From contig DASXAQ010000001.1 in NCBI GenBank assembly GCA_036406615.1, positions 27,245 to 91,244 on the forward strand: 64,000 nucleotides of DNA. Direction: 5' to 3'. This stretch comes from DASXAQ01 sp036406615 (GTDB taxonomy: Bacteria > Actinomycetota > UBA4738). The number at the start of each line of letters is the position of its first letter. Position 1 is the first letter of the stretch. Positions 24,549-32,958 of the stretch are shown here, piece by piece. The translations under genes were made by a program, and so were the position numbers. Under the pieces are notes generated by a model, which ran no database searches, was not told where the DNA came from, and saw only the letters and a program-made list of their open reading frames with translations.

Positions 24549-24853
24549 GCGGCAGCCGGCGGCCCGATGCGTTCGGCAGGCGGCGCCTGTTCACCCACGT
24601 CTCCGAGCGGCTGACCGCCGCGTTCGCCGTCGCCGTCGGGGCTGCCCGGGCCGCTCCGCCGCCACACGGCGCCGAGCCTCCCGGCACGCCCGACATCATC
24701 CCCTCCTGCCAGGGCGTCTGGTGTTCGGTGTCCAGCTGCGGCGGCTGCGCGTGCGGGGGGAACCTGTACCACTGCACGGGATGCGGCGAGAACTTCCACG
24801 CGTGCTACGAGGACCGCGACTGCCAGGACTTCTGCCTGACCCCGATCTGCTGA
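24545..24853 (+). CDS. small exported Cys-rich protein
   Basis: This 102-residue protein has an RR-containing, Tat-like N-terminus (GRRRLF, 11-16), a hydrophobic stretch ending near AARAA (about 36) and a mature domain with 11 cysteines. The block starting C55 (C-QGVW-C-SVSSCGGC-A-C-GGNLYHC) resembles the N-terminal cysteine array of methylamine dehydrogenase light chains (CxxW...CSxxG..CxCxGGxLxxC). The position that would carry the first cofactor Trp reads ENFHACYE, so Phe or His replaces Trp. It may be a redox-inactive paralogue of the light-chain-like protein, a subunit or a precursor peptide. The start overlaps the upstream stop. Confidence 0.6.
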   Translation: MSGSRRPDAFGRRRLFTHVSERLTAAFAVAVGAARAAPPPHGAEPPGTPDIIPSCQGVWCSVSSCGGCACGGNLYHCTGCGENFHACYEDRDCQDFCLTPIC

Positions 24854-24890
24854 ACGGCAACGCCGCGCCGTGCGCGGAGCGCGACGACCC

Positions 24891-26339
24891 CTACGAGCCC
24901 GCCGCCTTCTTCAGCTCCGCGATGGAATCGTGGACGGCGTCGGCCAGCTCGTCGATGTCCGGCATGGTGTCCCAGTCCCCGGTCAGCCCGAACGCCATCG
25001 TGCCGGCAAGGCTCGTGACCGCGACGGACAGGCCGACGGTCTCGGCCAGCGGCATGATCGGGTAGAACGCCAGCAGCTTCGCGCCGCAGATGTACAGCGG
25101 GATCTGCGGGCCGGGCACGTTGGACACCACCAGGTTGAACATCGGCGTGCGCGCGGCGAGGCGTGCGGCCATCGCGTGGATCGTCGGCGGCGCCCAGACG
25201 CCGATGTTCATGAGGAACTCCGCGCCGACCGCCTGGTGCGACTCCTTGAGGTTCTTCGTCGTCGCGCGGATCGTCGACAGCCGCGAACGCGCGCTCATCG
25301 GTCCGATGGGGAGTTCAACGAACAGCGTGGACAGATGGTTCCCGAGCGCCCCGCGCTCGTTGCGGCCGCGGACCGACACCGGCACGAACGCGCGCAGCGT
25401 GCGCCCGCGCGTCGGCAGCCGCCGCTCGTGGAACAGCCGGTGCAGCGCGCCGGCGGTCGTCGCGAGCACCACGTCGTTCACGGTCCCGCCGAGCGCGTTC
25501 TTCACGTCCTTGAAGTCCTGTACGGGCGCCTCGGCCATGGCGAAGCGACGATTGGGACCGACGCGGCGATTGAGCGGGCTCGGCGGCGTGACACCGAGCC
25601 CGAGGATGTCGCGGATCCCCGATACCGTGTGGCCGACCTGTCGAGCGGCCAGCATCGGCGCCTCCAGGGCGAGCTGCACCGCGTCGGTCAGCTCACGCAT
25701 CGGATGCGCGATCCCCTCCCGGATGGCGTCGTTCAGCAGATCCCATGCGTGCGGCGGCGGCTCGGGCGTCCACTCCGGCGGGTCGCCGATGTCGACCTTC
25801 GGCGAGAAGTCGAACAGCACGGTCGCGATGTCCATCGCCGCGATGCCGTCGATCATCGCGTGGTGCACCTTCGACAGGATGGCGGACAGGCCGTCCTCCA
25901 TCCCTTCGATCACGTACAGCTCCCACAGCGGCTTGCTTCGGTCCAGCGGACGGGAGATGACTCGCTGGACGAAGTCGGCGAGCTCGGCGCGGCCTCCGGG
26001 GGCCGGCAGCGCCGCCCGGCGCATGTGGAACTGGATGTTGAAGTCCACGTCGTCCACCCACACCGGGCGGGCCGCCGGGATCGGCGGGAAGACCACCTTC
26101 TGACGGAACCGCGGCGCCAGGTGCAGCCGCGACTCGATCAGCCGGACGACGTCGTCGAAGCGGACCTCGCCCGTGGGGCCGGTGGAGGGGTCCAGGATCT
26201 GGACGCCGGCCACGTGCTGGTGCACGCTCGGCGTCTCGAGATAGAAGAACGAGGCGTCCTGCGGCCCCACGCGCTCCACGGCGTCACCCCCCACGGCATG
26301 CTCTGGCCGGCCCGGGTTGCCGGGCCGAGCATCGACCAT
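24891..26339 (-). CDS. wax ester synthase/diacylglycerol acyltransferase family protein
   Basis: This 482-residue WS/DGAT-type acyltransferase has the catalytic HHxxxDG motif in KVHHAMIDG (about residues 155-163). It also has the family blocks PLWELYVIEG, GGTVNDVVLA and NLVVSNVPGP. It would transfer acyl groups from acyl-CoA to diacylglycerol or fatty alcohol, usually at the membrane-lipid body interface. The start is uncertain: I use ATG 26339, but GTG codons about 16 residues on are possible because the conserved region begins near DASFFYLETP. It is convergent with the mau-like operon and divergent from the GGDEF-EAL gene. Confidence 0.88.
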   Translation of the reverse strand: MVDARPGNPGRPEHAVGGDAVERVGPQDASFFYLETPSVHQHVAGVQILDPSTGPTGEVRFDDVVRLIESRLHLAPRFRQKVVFPPIPAARPVWVDDVDFNIQFHMRRAALPAPGGRAELADFVQRVISRPLDRSKPLWELYVIEGMEDGLSAILSKVHHAMIDGIAAMDIATVLFDFSPKVDIGDPPEWTPEPPPHAWDLLNDAIREGIAHPMRELTDAVQLALEAPMLAARQVGHTVSGIRDILGLGVTPPSPLNRRVGPNRRFAMAEAPVQDFKDVKNALGGTVNDVVLATTAGALHRLFHERRLPTRGRTLRAFVPVSVRGRNERGALGNHLSTLFVELPIGPMSARSRLSTIRATTKNLKESHQAVGAEFLMNIGVWAPPTIHAMAARLAARTPMFNLVVSNVPGPQIPLYICGAKLLAFYPIMPLAETVGLSVAVTSLAGTMAFGLTGDWDTMPDIDELADAVHDSIAELKKAAGS

Positions 26340-26484
26340 AGCCGCCTGCCGGATCGCCGACCACCCGGGCCTTCGACGTTCCGCAGGCAGGACGGGCGGC
26401 GGCGTCTTCCCAGGTAAAGCCATCTTTCGCCCGGTCCGATATCTCCCCCAGGGCGATCGCACGACTTCCCGACGGGGGAACCGA

Positions 26485-28512
26485 ATGAAACGGCTTGGCC
26501 TGCTCGGCCGCTTCGCGCTCGCGAGCGCGGCGGCCATGATGCTGCTGGGGATCGTCCTCGCCCAATACGAGTCCAGCCTCATCCGCAGCCGGGCTCTGGC
26601 CAACGCGCGCGGCGCGGCCATGATGCTCACCGACATCGCCCGCCAGTCCGGCCTGTCCCCCGCCGACCTCAAGCACGGGATCTCCGTCTCCGAGCTGGAC
26701 GAGCTGGACGAGGTGTTCATCCCCGGCATCCAGGACCACCGCATCGCCCGGGTCAAGATCTGGTCCCCGGACGGCACGATCCTGTACTCGGACGAGCACA
26801 GCCTGATCGGGGCGACGTTCCCCATCGAACCCGACCTGCACGAGGCGCTGGACGGCGAGGTCTCGGCGGACGTCAGCTCGCTGGAGGAGGCCGAGAACGT
26901 CGACGAACGCGACTTCGGGCGGCTCCTCGAGGTCTACATCCCCGTGCGCTTCGAGCGCGGCGGGAAGCCGGTGGGAGCCTTCGAGCTGTACCTGCCGTAC
27001 GCTCCCATCGCGGCCGCGATCTCCTCGGACACCCGGCGCCTGTACCTCATCACCGCCACCGGCCTGCTGCTGCTGTGGGGCGTGGTGTTCAACGTCGTGT
27101 TCGGCGCCTCCCGGAAGCTCCGGCGACACGCCGAGGAGATGCGCAGGCACGCGGAGGACAACGAATACCTCGCGCTGCACGACCAGCTCACCGACCTGCC
27201 CAACCGCACGCTGTTTCGCGATCGGCTCGCCCAGTCGATCCTGAGCGCGAGCCGCGACGGCGGCTGCGTCGGCGTGATGATCATGGACCTCGATCGCTTC
27301 AAGGAGGTCAACGAGGCGCTGGGGCACGACCACGGCGACCTCCTGCTGACCGAGGTCGGCCAGCGCCTGCGTACGGCGCTTCGGGGGACCGACACCGTGG
27401 CCAGGCTCGGCGGCGACGAGTTCGGCATCCTCATCACCGGGCTGGACGATCCCGGCCAGATCGAATCCGTGGCGCGCAAGGTGGCCGCGGCGCTGGAGCA
27501 GCCGTTCGACGTCAACGGCATCGCGCTCGAGACGGTCGGCAGCATCGGGATCGCGATGTACCCGAACCACGGGTCGGACGTGGACGGCCTGATGCGCCGG
27601 GCCGACGTCGCGATGTACGTGGCGAAGGCCGCCCGGGTGCCCTTCGAGCTGTACTCGGCCGAGCAGGACCTGTACACGCGCGAACGCCTGACCATGGTGA
27701 CGGAGCTTCGGCGCGCGATCGACGGCAACCGGCTGCAGCTGCACTACCAGCCGGTGATCGACCTGGCCGCCCGGCGCGTCGTCGGCGTCGAGGCCCTGGC
27801 CCGCTGGCCGCACCCGGATCGCGGCCTGGTCGCCGCCGACCAGTTCATCCCGCTGGCCGAACACGCCGGGCTGATCCGCAAGCTGACGTCGCACGTGCTG
27901 GAGGCGGCCCTTTCGCAGGCGCGCACGTGGCGCGACGCCGGCATGCCGCTCATCGTCGCGGTCAACGTGTCGGCGCGCGACCTGATGGACCCGCGGCTGC
28001 CCGAGGAGGTGGAGGCGGCGCTGCACCGCCACGACCTCGGGGCGGAGTATCTCGAGCTCGAGATCACCGAGAGCTCGATCATGGACCAACCGGCACGCGG
28101 CGAGGCGGTGCTCGGCCGGCTGTCCGCGATGGGCGTCGCCCTCGCCATCGACGACTTCGGAACCGGGTACTCGTCGCTGGCCTACCTCCAGCGCCTCCCG
28201 GTCCAGCGTCTGAAGATCGACCGCTCGTTCGTCGTTCGACTGGCGACGAGCGATGGAGACGCGGCGATCGTGCGTTCGACCGTCGACCTCGGCCGCAACC
28301 TCGGGCTTGCCGTCGTTGCCGAAGGCGTCGAGGACGAGGAGTCGCTCGAGCGGCTGGCCGGCATGGGCTGCGACATGGTGCAGGGATTCCACTTCGCGCG
28401 ACCGATGCCGCCCGAGGACGTGATCGAATGGCTGCGCGGATCCGGGTTCCCGCTCGCGGAGCCGCGCCCGCTGTCGTCCGGTGCCACCGACGACGTGGCG
28501 AAGGCCTCGTAG
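26485..28512 (+). CDS. membrane GGDEF-EAL cyclic-di-GMP signalling protein
   Basis: This 675-residue protein has a transmembrane segment at about 8-25, an extracytoplasmic sensor region (26-185) and a second transmembrane segment (186-207). A GGDEF domain follows with an intact GGDEF (309-313) preceded by the inhibitory I-site RGTD five residues earlier. The EAL domain has GVEALARW (about 435), an NVSARDL segment and DDFGTGYSSL. Both catalytic signatures look complete, so it may both make and degrade c-di-GMP, balanced by the sensor. ATG 26485 has GGGGGAA upstream. The signal sensed is unknown. Confidence 0.9.
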   Translation: MKRLGLLGRFALASAAAMMLLGIVLAQYESSLIRSRALANARGAAMMLTDIARQSGLSPADLKHGISVSELDELDEVFIPGIQDHRIARVKIWSPDGTILYSDEHSLIGATFPIEPDLHEALDGEVSADVSSLEEAENVDERDFGRLLEVYIPVRFERGGKPVGAFELYLPYAPIAAAISSDTRRLYLITATGLLLLWGVVFNVVFGASRKLRRHAEEMRRHAEDNEYLALHDQLTDLPNRTLFRDRLAQSILSASRDGGCVGVMIMDLDRFKEVNEALGHDHGDLLLTEVGQRLRTALRGTDTVARLGGDEFGILITGLDDPGQIESVARKVAAALEQPFDVNGIALETVGSIGIAMYPNHGSDVDGLMRRADVAMYVAKAARVPFELYSAEQDLYTRERLTMVTELRRAIDGNRLQLHYQPVIDLAARRVVGVEALARWPHPDRGLVAADQFIPLAEHAGLIRKLTSHVLEAALSQARTWRDAGMPLIVAVNVSARDLMDPRLPEEVEAALHRHDLGAEYLELEITESSIMDQPARGEAVLGRLSAMGVALAIDDFGTGYSSLAYLQRLPVQRLKIDRSFVVRLATSDGDAAIVRSTVDLGRNLGLAVVAEGVEDEESLERLAGMGCDMVQGFHFARPMPPEDVIEWLRGSGFPLAEPRPLSSGATDDVAKAS

Positions 28513-28537
28513 CGGCCGAGGGACGGGCCACCGGCGC

Positions 28538-29917
28538 CTACGAGGTCGCGGCCTCCCACCGTGCCGCCAGGCGGCACAGCGTCTCCTCGTGCCCATCGAG
28601 CCCGACGAGCGAGACGCCGACGGGCAGCCCGTCCGACGCGCGGCCGGCGGGCAGGTTCACCGCGGGCAGCCCCGCGAGGTTGACGGTGCACGTGATGAAC
28701 CCCGGCCCGACGGTGTCGGTCTCGACCATGCCGTTCGCGCCGAGGTCCACCTGGGACGCGCCGGCCGGCGGCGCCGGGTACGGGCACGTGGGGATCAGCA
28801 TGGCGTCGAACCCGGCCAGGCGTTCCCGGTACCACGCCGCGATCTGCGTGCGACGCGCGGCCGCGTCCGCGATCTCCTGCTCGGGGTAGGCGTGCCCTCG
28901 GTCCAGCCACTCGAGGACGCTCGGCGCGACCTGGGCGCGCTTCGGCGGTGAGCGCAGATCCGGGTGCGCGGCGTCGAACTCGGGGAAGCAGACCCGCGAC
29001 CACACGCCGCGCGAGTCCTCGATCCCTCGCCCGTCGATGCTCGTCACCTCGACGCCGGCGCCGGCGAGCGCCTCGGCGGCGCGAGCGACGGCTGCCGCGA
29101 CGTCCGGATGCACGAACGCTTCGTAGAAGCCTTGCGCGAGCGCCACCCGCGGCGCCCGCCCGTCGGGAAGCTCGATCCAGCCGGCATCCGGGACCCGAAC
29201 GTGCGAGCCGGCGAGCGCCTCGTACAGGAGCCACAGGTCGACGGCCGTGGCGGCCAGCGGGCCGGGACAGTCCATCGACGGCGCGAGCGGCATCGCGCCC
29301 TCCAGCGACACCGACCCCCACGTCGGCTTCAGCCCGAACGTCCCGCAGAGCGCCGCCGGGATCCGGATCGAGCCGCCGGTGTCGGAGCCGAGGGCCCACG
29401 GCACGACCCCCGAGGCGACCGCGGCGGCCGAGCCGCCGCTGGACCCGCCGGTGATGCGCGCGGGATCCCAGGGGTTCCCGGTCGCCCCGCACGCCGAGAC
29501 CTGGTTCGTCCCTCCCGCGGCGAGCTCGTGCTGGTTGGCCTTGCCGACCAGCACGAGGCCGGCGGCTCGCATCCGTTGCACGACGACCGCGTCGCGGTCG
29601 GCGACCCGTCCCGCGAAGGCGGCGCAGCACCCGGTCGTCTCGTGGCCGGCGACGTCGAACAGGTCCTTGACCACGACCGGGATCCCCGCCAGCAGCGGCA
29701 GCTCCTCGCGCGCGGCCATGGCGCGGTCGACGCGCGCCGCATCGGCCAGCGCCTCGTCGGCCCACACCTGGGAGAACGCGTTCGTCTGCGACCGCCACGC
29801 CTGCTCCCGGTCCAGCGCGCGCTCGACGAGCTCCCTCGACGAGGTCGCCCCGGAGCGCAGCGCCACCACCATCGCGGCGGCGGACTCGGGCGGGCCGATG
29901 GGGGTCGCGTCGCTCAC
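28538..29917 (-). CDS. amidase (amidase-signature family)
   Basis: This 459-residue serine amidase has the Ser-cisSer-Lys machinery: Lys in IPVVVKDLFDV (about 84) and the Gly/Ser-rich signature GGSSGGSAAAVASG (about 155-168) followed by GSDTGGSIRIPA. The C-terminal half has GLPAVNLPAG and GLPVGVSLVG, which are typical. It hydrolyses an amide (the GatA/AtzF/aryl-acylamidase group); the lack of gatB/gatC neighbours argues against a tRNA role. GTG 29917 overlaps the stop of the upstream hydrolase gene, so it is the last gene of a four-gene coupled operon. Confidence 0.88.
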   Translation of the reverse strand: MSDATPIGPPESAAAMVVALRSGATSSRELVERALDREQAWRSQTNAFSQVWADEALADAARVDRAMAAREELPLLAGIPVVVKDLFDVAGHETTGCCAAFAGRVADRDAVVVQRMRAAGLVLVGKANQHELAAGGTNQVSACGATGNPWDPARITGGSSGGSAAAVASGVVPWALGSDTGGSIRIPAALCGTFGLKPTWGSVSLEGAMPLAPSMDCPGPLAATAVDLWLLYEALAGSHVRVPDAGWIELPDGRAPRVALAQGFYEAFVHPDVAAAVARAAEALAGAGVEVTSIDGRGIEDSRGVWSRVCFPEFDAAHPDLRSPPKRAQVAPSVLEWLDRGHAYPEQEIADAAARRTQIAAWYRERLAGFDAMLIPTCPYPAPPAGASQVDLGANGMVETDTVGPGFITCTVNLAGLPAVNLPAGRASDGLPVGVSLVGLDGHEETLCRLAARWEAATS

Positions 29918-30693
29918 GCGGCCAGGAACTCCCGAACGCGGCCGACGATGGAGGGGATCGCGTCCCACATCTGGTCGCCGTCGTCGAACAGCATCAGCTC
30001 TGCGTTCGGCATGATGTCGATCAGGATCTCGCCGATCTCCGCGGGGTGGATCACGTCGCCGCGCCGGCAGATCATCAGAGTGGGCGTCTTCACGTTCGCC
30101 ATCTCGTGTCGGTCCTGCAGCGGGCGGTCGTGCACGATCTCTCGGATGGCCCGGGGCACGCCGACGGTGTTGAGGTCCGCGAGCATCATGCGGTCGTACT
30201 CCTGCACGAGCGGCGCGCGGACGTAGTTCGCGACGCGCTCGGGGTCGGCCATGATCGCCTCCATCGCCTCCTCCGGCGACTTGCCCTCGATCAGGGCGGC
30301 CGAGCGCAGCAGGCGGTCCTTGTACGCGAACTCGACGTCGAGGCCGGCCGGCAGGATGAACACCATGCGCTCGAACCGATCCGGTTCGCGCGCCACCAGG
30401 TTCATGATCGCGCCCGCGCCGAGCGAGGTCCCGATGGCGACGGTGGCGCCGTACGAGGAGGCGACGGCGTCCACGTCCCGGGCGAAGTCCTCGAACCGGT
30501 AGCCGCGCTCGGGCGACGAGCTGTGGCCGTGGCCCCGAAAGCAGAAACGAACCTTCGTGCCGGGAACGAACGGCGTGAGCATCGCCAGCTCGCGACACGA
30601 GTTGGTGAGCCCGTGGGCGAGCACCATCACGGGCTCCCCCTCCCCGTCGACCTCGACGTGCAGCAACGCGTCTCGCGTAGCGACCTCAGCCAT
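29914..30693 (-). CDS. alpha/beta hydrolase
   Basis: This 259-residue alpha/beta-hydrolase has the oxyanion block VLAHGLTNSCREL, the nucleophile elbow AIGTSLGAGAIM and a C-terminal acid in RRGDVIHPAE. The usual catalytic His near the C-terminus is not obvious: the region reads LFDDGDQMWDAIP, where many relatives have a GxGH. It may be a divergent esterase, or catalysis may use another His. ATG 30693 lies inside the end of the preceding DUF4328 gene (8-base overlap), and its TGA overlaps the amidase GTG. Confidence 0.78.
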   Translation of the reverse strand: MAEVATRDALLHVEVDGEGEPVMVLAHGLTNSCRELAMLTPFVPGTKVRFCFRGHGHSSSPERGYRFEDFARDVDAVASSYGATVAIGTSLGAGAIMNLVAREPDRFERMVFILPAGLDVEFAYKDRLLRSAALIEGKSPEEAMEAIMADPERVANYVRAPLVQEYDRMMLADLNTVGVPRAIREIVHDRPLQDRHEMANVKTPTLMICRRGDVIHPAEIGEILIDIMPNAELMLFDDGDQMWDAIPSIVGRVREFLAA

Positions 30694-31759
30694 ACGACGC
30701 CGCTCCGCGCGGCTGCGCCTGCCGGCGTTCGATCTCGCGCACGACCAGGATGGCGAGCACCGCGGCGACCGCGTTGAACGCGTTGGCAACCGCGAACAGC
30801 CGCGCGTGTGACACCGCCTGGCCGAACGTGGGGACGTTCGCGATGCCCGTCGACGCGGCGGCGAACGAGAAGAGCCTGGCCAGCCACGCCACCCACCACA
30901 GGACCAGCAGGGCGCCGACCGGACGCCGCCGCCACCCGCCGGGCACGGCCGCGGGGTCGGAGCCACGCCACAGCTCCGCCATGACGACCAGGGGCATGGC
31001 GAGGTTTGCCACCGGGATGAACCACCATCCCACCGCCCACCCCGGCGCCCACCGCGGATCCAGCCCGAACGCCTTCAGGTTGGACTGAGCGCGGAACTCC
31101 CAGATCAGCCACGGGATCGCGGTCGCCAGCATCCCGAGCACGTACAGCAGCTCCTCGCCGCCGACCAGCCCGTCGAAGCGATCCACCTCGGTCGAGAACA
31201 TCGACTGGCGCGGAAACGATCCCGACCAGTGCGAGGCCAGGCCGAGGCTCACCGCCACCAGCACGAGCGACGCCGCGGCCGTGATGCCGAGCAGGACCAT
31301 CGCCCAGGCGGCGGGCGCGCCGGTGGGCCGCCGCGCGACGGGCGGAGCCCACCGCATGTCGGGGGGCGGCGCGCTCTGGGGCACGGCCATGGATCGCGGC
31401 TCCCTGGCCGCGAACTGATTCCAGGCCTGGTTCCACCCCGCGTCCGTTCGCGGGAACCGCGCAACCGCGGGCCCGGCGACGGTTCGATCCCAGATGCCGA
31501 AGTAGTCGATGCCGTAGCCGAGGACGAACCGCTCACCGGAATGGGAGAAGCGGATCGCTCCCTCGCCGACAACCGGCGCCGACTGGGCCTCGACGCGAGG
31601 CACCGAGGCGGCGGCGTCGCCTGCCGGCGCGTTCGAGGCGGGATCCGCCGGGACGGCGTCCTGGCGGTTTGGCGGGGGCCCCGTGAGGACGCTCCGGCAG
31701 AACGGGCACGTGACCGCCGCGTCCTCGATGGACTCGGCGCAGTACGGGCACGTCTTCAC
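30686..31759 (-). CDS. zinc-ribbon DUF4328 membrane protein (paralogue 2)
   Basis: This 357-residue protein begins with a zinc ribbon (CPYCAESIEDAAVTCPFC). A spacer rich in Ala, Pro and Ser follows, then a module with RFSHSGERFVLGYG and YFGIWDR, and a C-terminal DUF4328 domain of about five transmembrane segments with APGWAVGWWFIPVANLAMP. The same three-part design is found in the protein encoded upstream. GTG 31759 overlaps the upstream stop (GTGA). Function is unknown; the ribbon and FGIWDR module suggest a cytoplasmic sensor or scaffold attached to the membrane domain. Confidence 0.78.
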   Translation of the reverse strand: MKTCPYCAESIEDAAVTCPFCRSVLTGPPPNRQDAVPADPASNAPAGDAAASVPRVEAQSAPVVGEGAIRFSHSGERFVLGYGIDYFGIWDRTVAGPAVARFPRTDAGWNQAWNQFAAREPRSMAVPQSAPPPDMRWAPPVARRPTGAPAAWAMVLLGITAAASLVLVAVSLGLASHWSGSFPRQSMFSTEVDRFDGLVGGEELLYVLGMLATAIPWLIWEFRAQSNLKAFGLDPRWAPGWAVGWWFIPVANLAMPLVVMAELWRGSDPAAVPGGWRRRPVGALLVLWWVAWLARLFSFAAASTGIANVPTFGQAVSHARLFAVANAFNAVAAVLAILVVREIERRQAQPRGAASYG

Positions 31760-32862
31760 GCCATGCTCGCAACGCCGCCCTGGCGAGATGCGAGCACGGC
31801 CGTCATCCGATTCGACTTCTCCCGTTGCGCCACGTCGATGCGGCGCACCAGCGCGATGGCGAGCGCCGCCGCCGCGATCGTGAACAGCCCGCCGACCAGG
31901 GACCAGGTCTCCCCGCGGGCCACCTGCGCGACGGTCGGGTTCGTGGCCAGCGTGTCCGGCGCGCCGATCCCGGCGGCGATGATCGGCGCGAGCCAGGCGC
32001 CCCACCAGCACGCCAGCAGCGCCGGCGCCCGGCGCGACTTCCAGTCGACGCTCCCGGCGGAGGGGTCGCTGGCGAGCACGAGCTCGCGCATCGTCAGGTA
32101 CGGCATGGCGAAGTTGGCGACGGGCACGAACCACCAGCCCACCGCCCAGCCCGGCGTGTACTTGAGGCCCTCGGCGCCCAGGCCCGGCAGGTTCGTGTGC
32201 GCACGGAACTGCCACATCAGCCACAGCACGACGGTGGCGAGCTGCGTGAACCCGATCACGGCGGCCAACGCCGAGATGGCATTGTCCGCGTCGTCGAGCA
32301 CGCTCTGCGCGACGAAGTCACCCCGCTGGAGCCGGTGGAGCACATCGAGCTCGTGCGCGCGAAGGCCGACGCCGACCGCGGCGAGCACCCCGAGGATGCC
32401 GAGCAGGACGCACACCGGCACCGCCAGCCCGTGCCCCGAGCGGAACGTCGGAGCGTGCCAGCGCGTGTCCGGCGCGTGCCCCGCCTCGGCCACCGCCACG
32501 GCGCGCGGCTCCAGGGCCACGAACGCGTGCCACGCTTGCGTCCAGCCGGCGTCGGTTCGCGGGAACGTCTGTGCCGCCGGCCCGGCAGCCGTCCGGTCCC
32601 AGATGCCGAAGAAGTCGGTCCCGTAGCCGAGCACATAGCGCGTCCCGGAGTGGCTGAACCGCTGGGCTCCCTCCCCCACCATCGGGGATGGCGCGGCGGG
32701 TGGGGCCAGTGGCGGCGAGGCCGCCGGGGCCGCGATGGGCGGCTCGGGAGGAGCCGCCGGGGCCGGCGCGCTATCGGTCTGCGGCGGTAGGTCGCTCAGG
32801 CAGTACCGGCACTTGATGGCCGCGTCCTGGATCTGCTCGGCGCAATACGGACAGGTCTTCAT
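31756..32862 (-). CDS. zinc-ribbon DUF4328 membrane protein (paralogue 1)
   Basis: This 368-residue protein has an N-terminal zinc ribbon (CPYCAEQIQDAAIKCRYC), an Ala/Pro linker, the RFSHSGTRYVLGYG-DFFGIWDR module and a C-terminal DUF4328 domain with TPGWAVGWWFVPVANFAMP. It is the tandem paralogue of the next protein. ATG 32862 has GAGGGG about 5 bases upstream and starts a four-gene operon in which every junction overlaps. DUF4328 proteins are common in actinobacteria and have no established function. Confidence 0.78.
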   Translation of the reverse strand: MKTCPYCAEQIQDAAIKCRYCLSDLPPQTDSAPAPAAPPEPPIAAPAASPPLAPPAAPSPMVGEGAQRFSHSGTRYVLGYGTDFFGIWDRTAAGPAAQTFPRTDAGWTQAWHAFVALEPRAVAVAEAGHAPDTRWHAPTFRSGHGLAVPVCVLLGILGVLAAVGVGLRAHELDVLHRLQRGDFVAQSVLDDADNAISALAAVIGFTQLATVVLWLMWQFRAHTNLPGLGAEGLKYTPGWAVGWWFVPVANFAMPYLTMRELVLASDPSAGSVDWKSRRAPALLACWWGAWLAPIIAAGIGAPDTLATNPTVAQVARGETWSLVGGLFTIAAAALAIALVRRIDVAQREKSNRMTAVLASRQGGVASMA

Positions 32863-32958
32863 CGGGCCCCTCGGATCCCCGTGTCAGAAGAGTAGTCGGA
32901 TGCGCGCGGCCACGGCTTCAACGAACGTACCGAGGTGCGACGGCGCGGGCAGCTCGGA

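Noticed and set aside
26340..26484. Possible cyclic-di-GMP riboswitch in the leader of the GGDEF-EAL gene
   Set aside because: The GGTAAAGCCATC stretch recalls part of a GEMM riboswitch, but I could not assemble the conserved core or paired helices, and there are only about 145 bases.
28538..29917. Amidase as GatA of the tRNA-dependent amidotransferase
   Set aside because: No gatB or gatC gene nearby and the operon context is different, so a general amidase call is safer.
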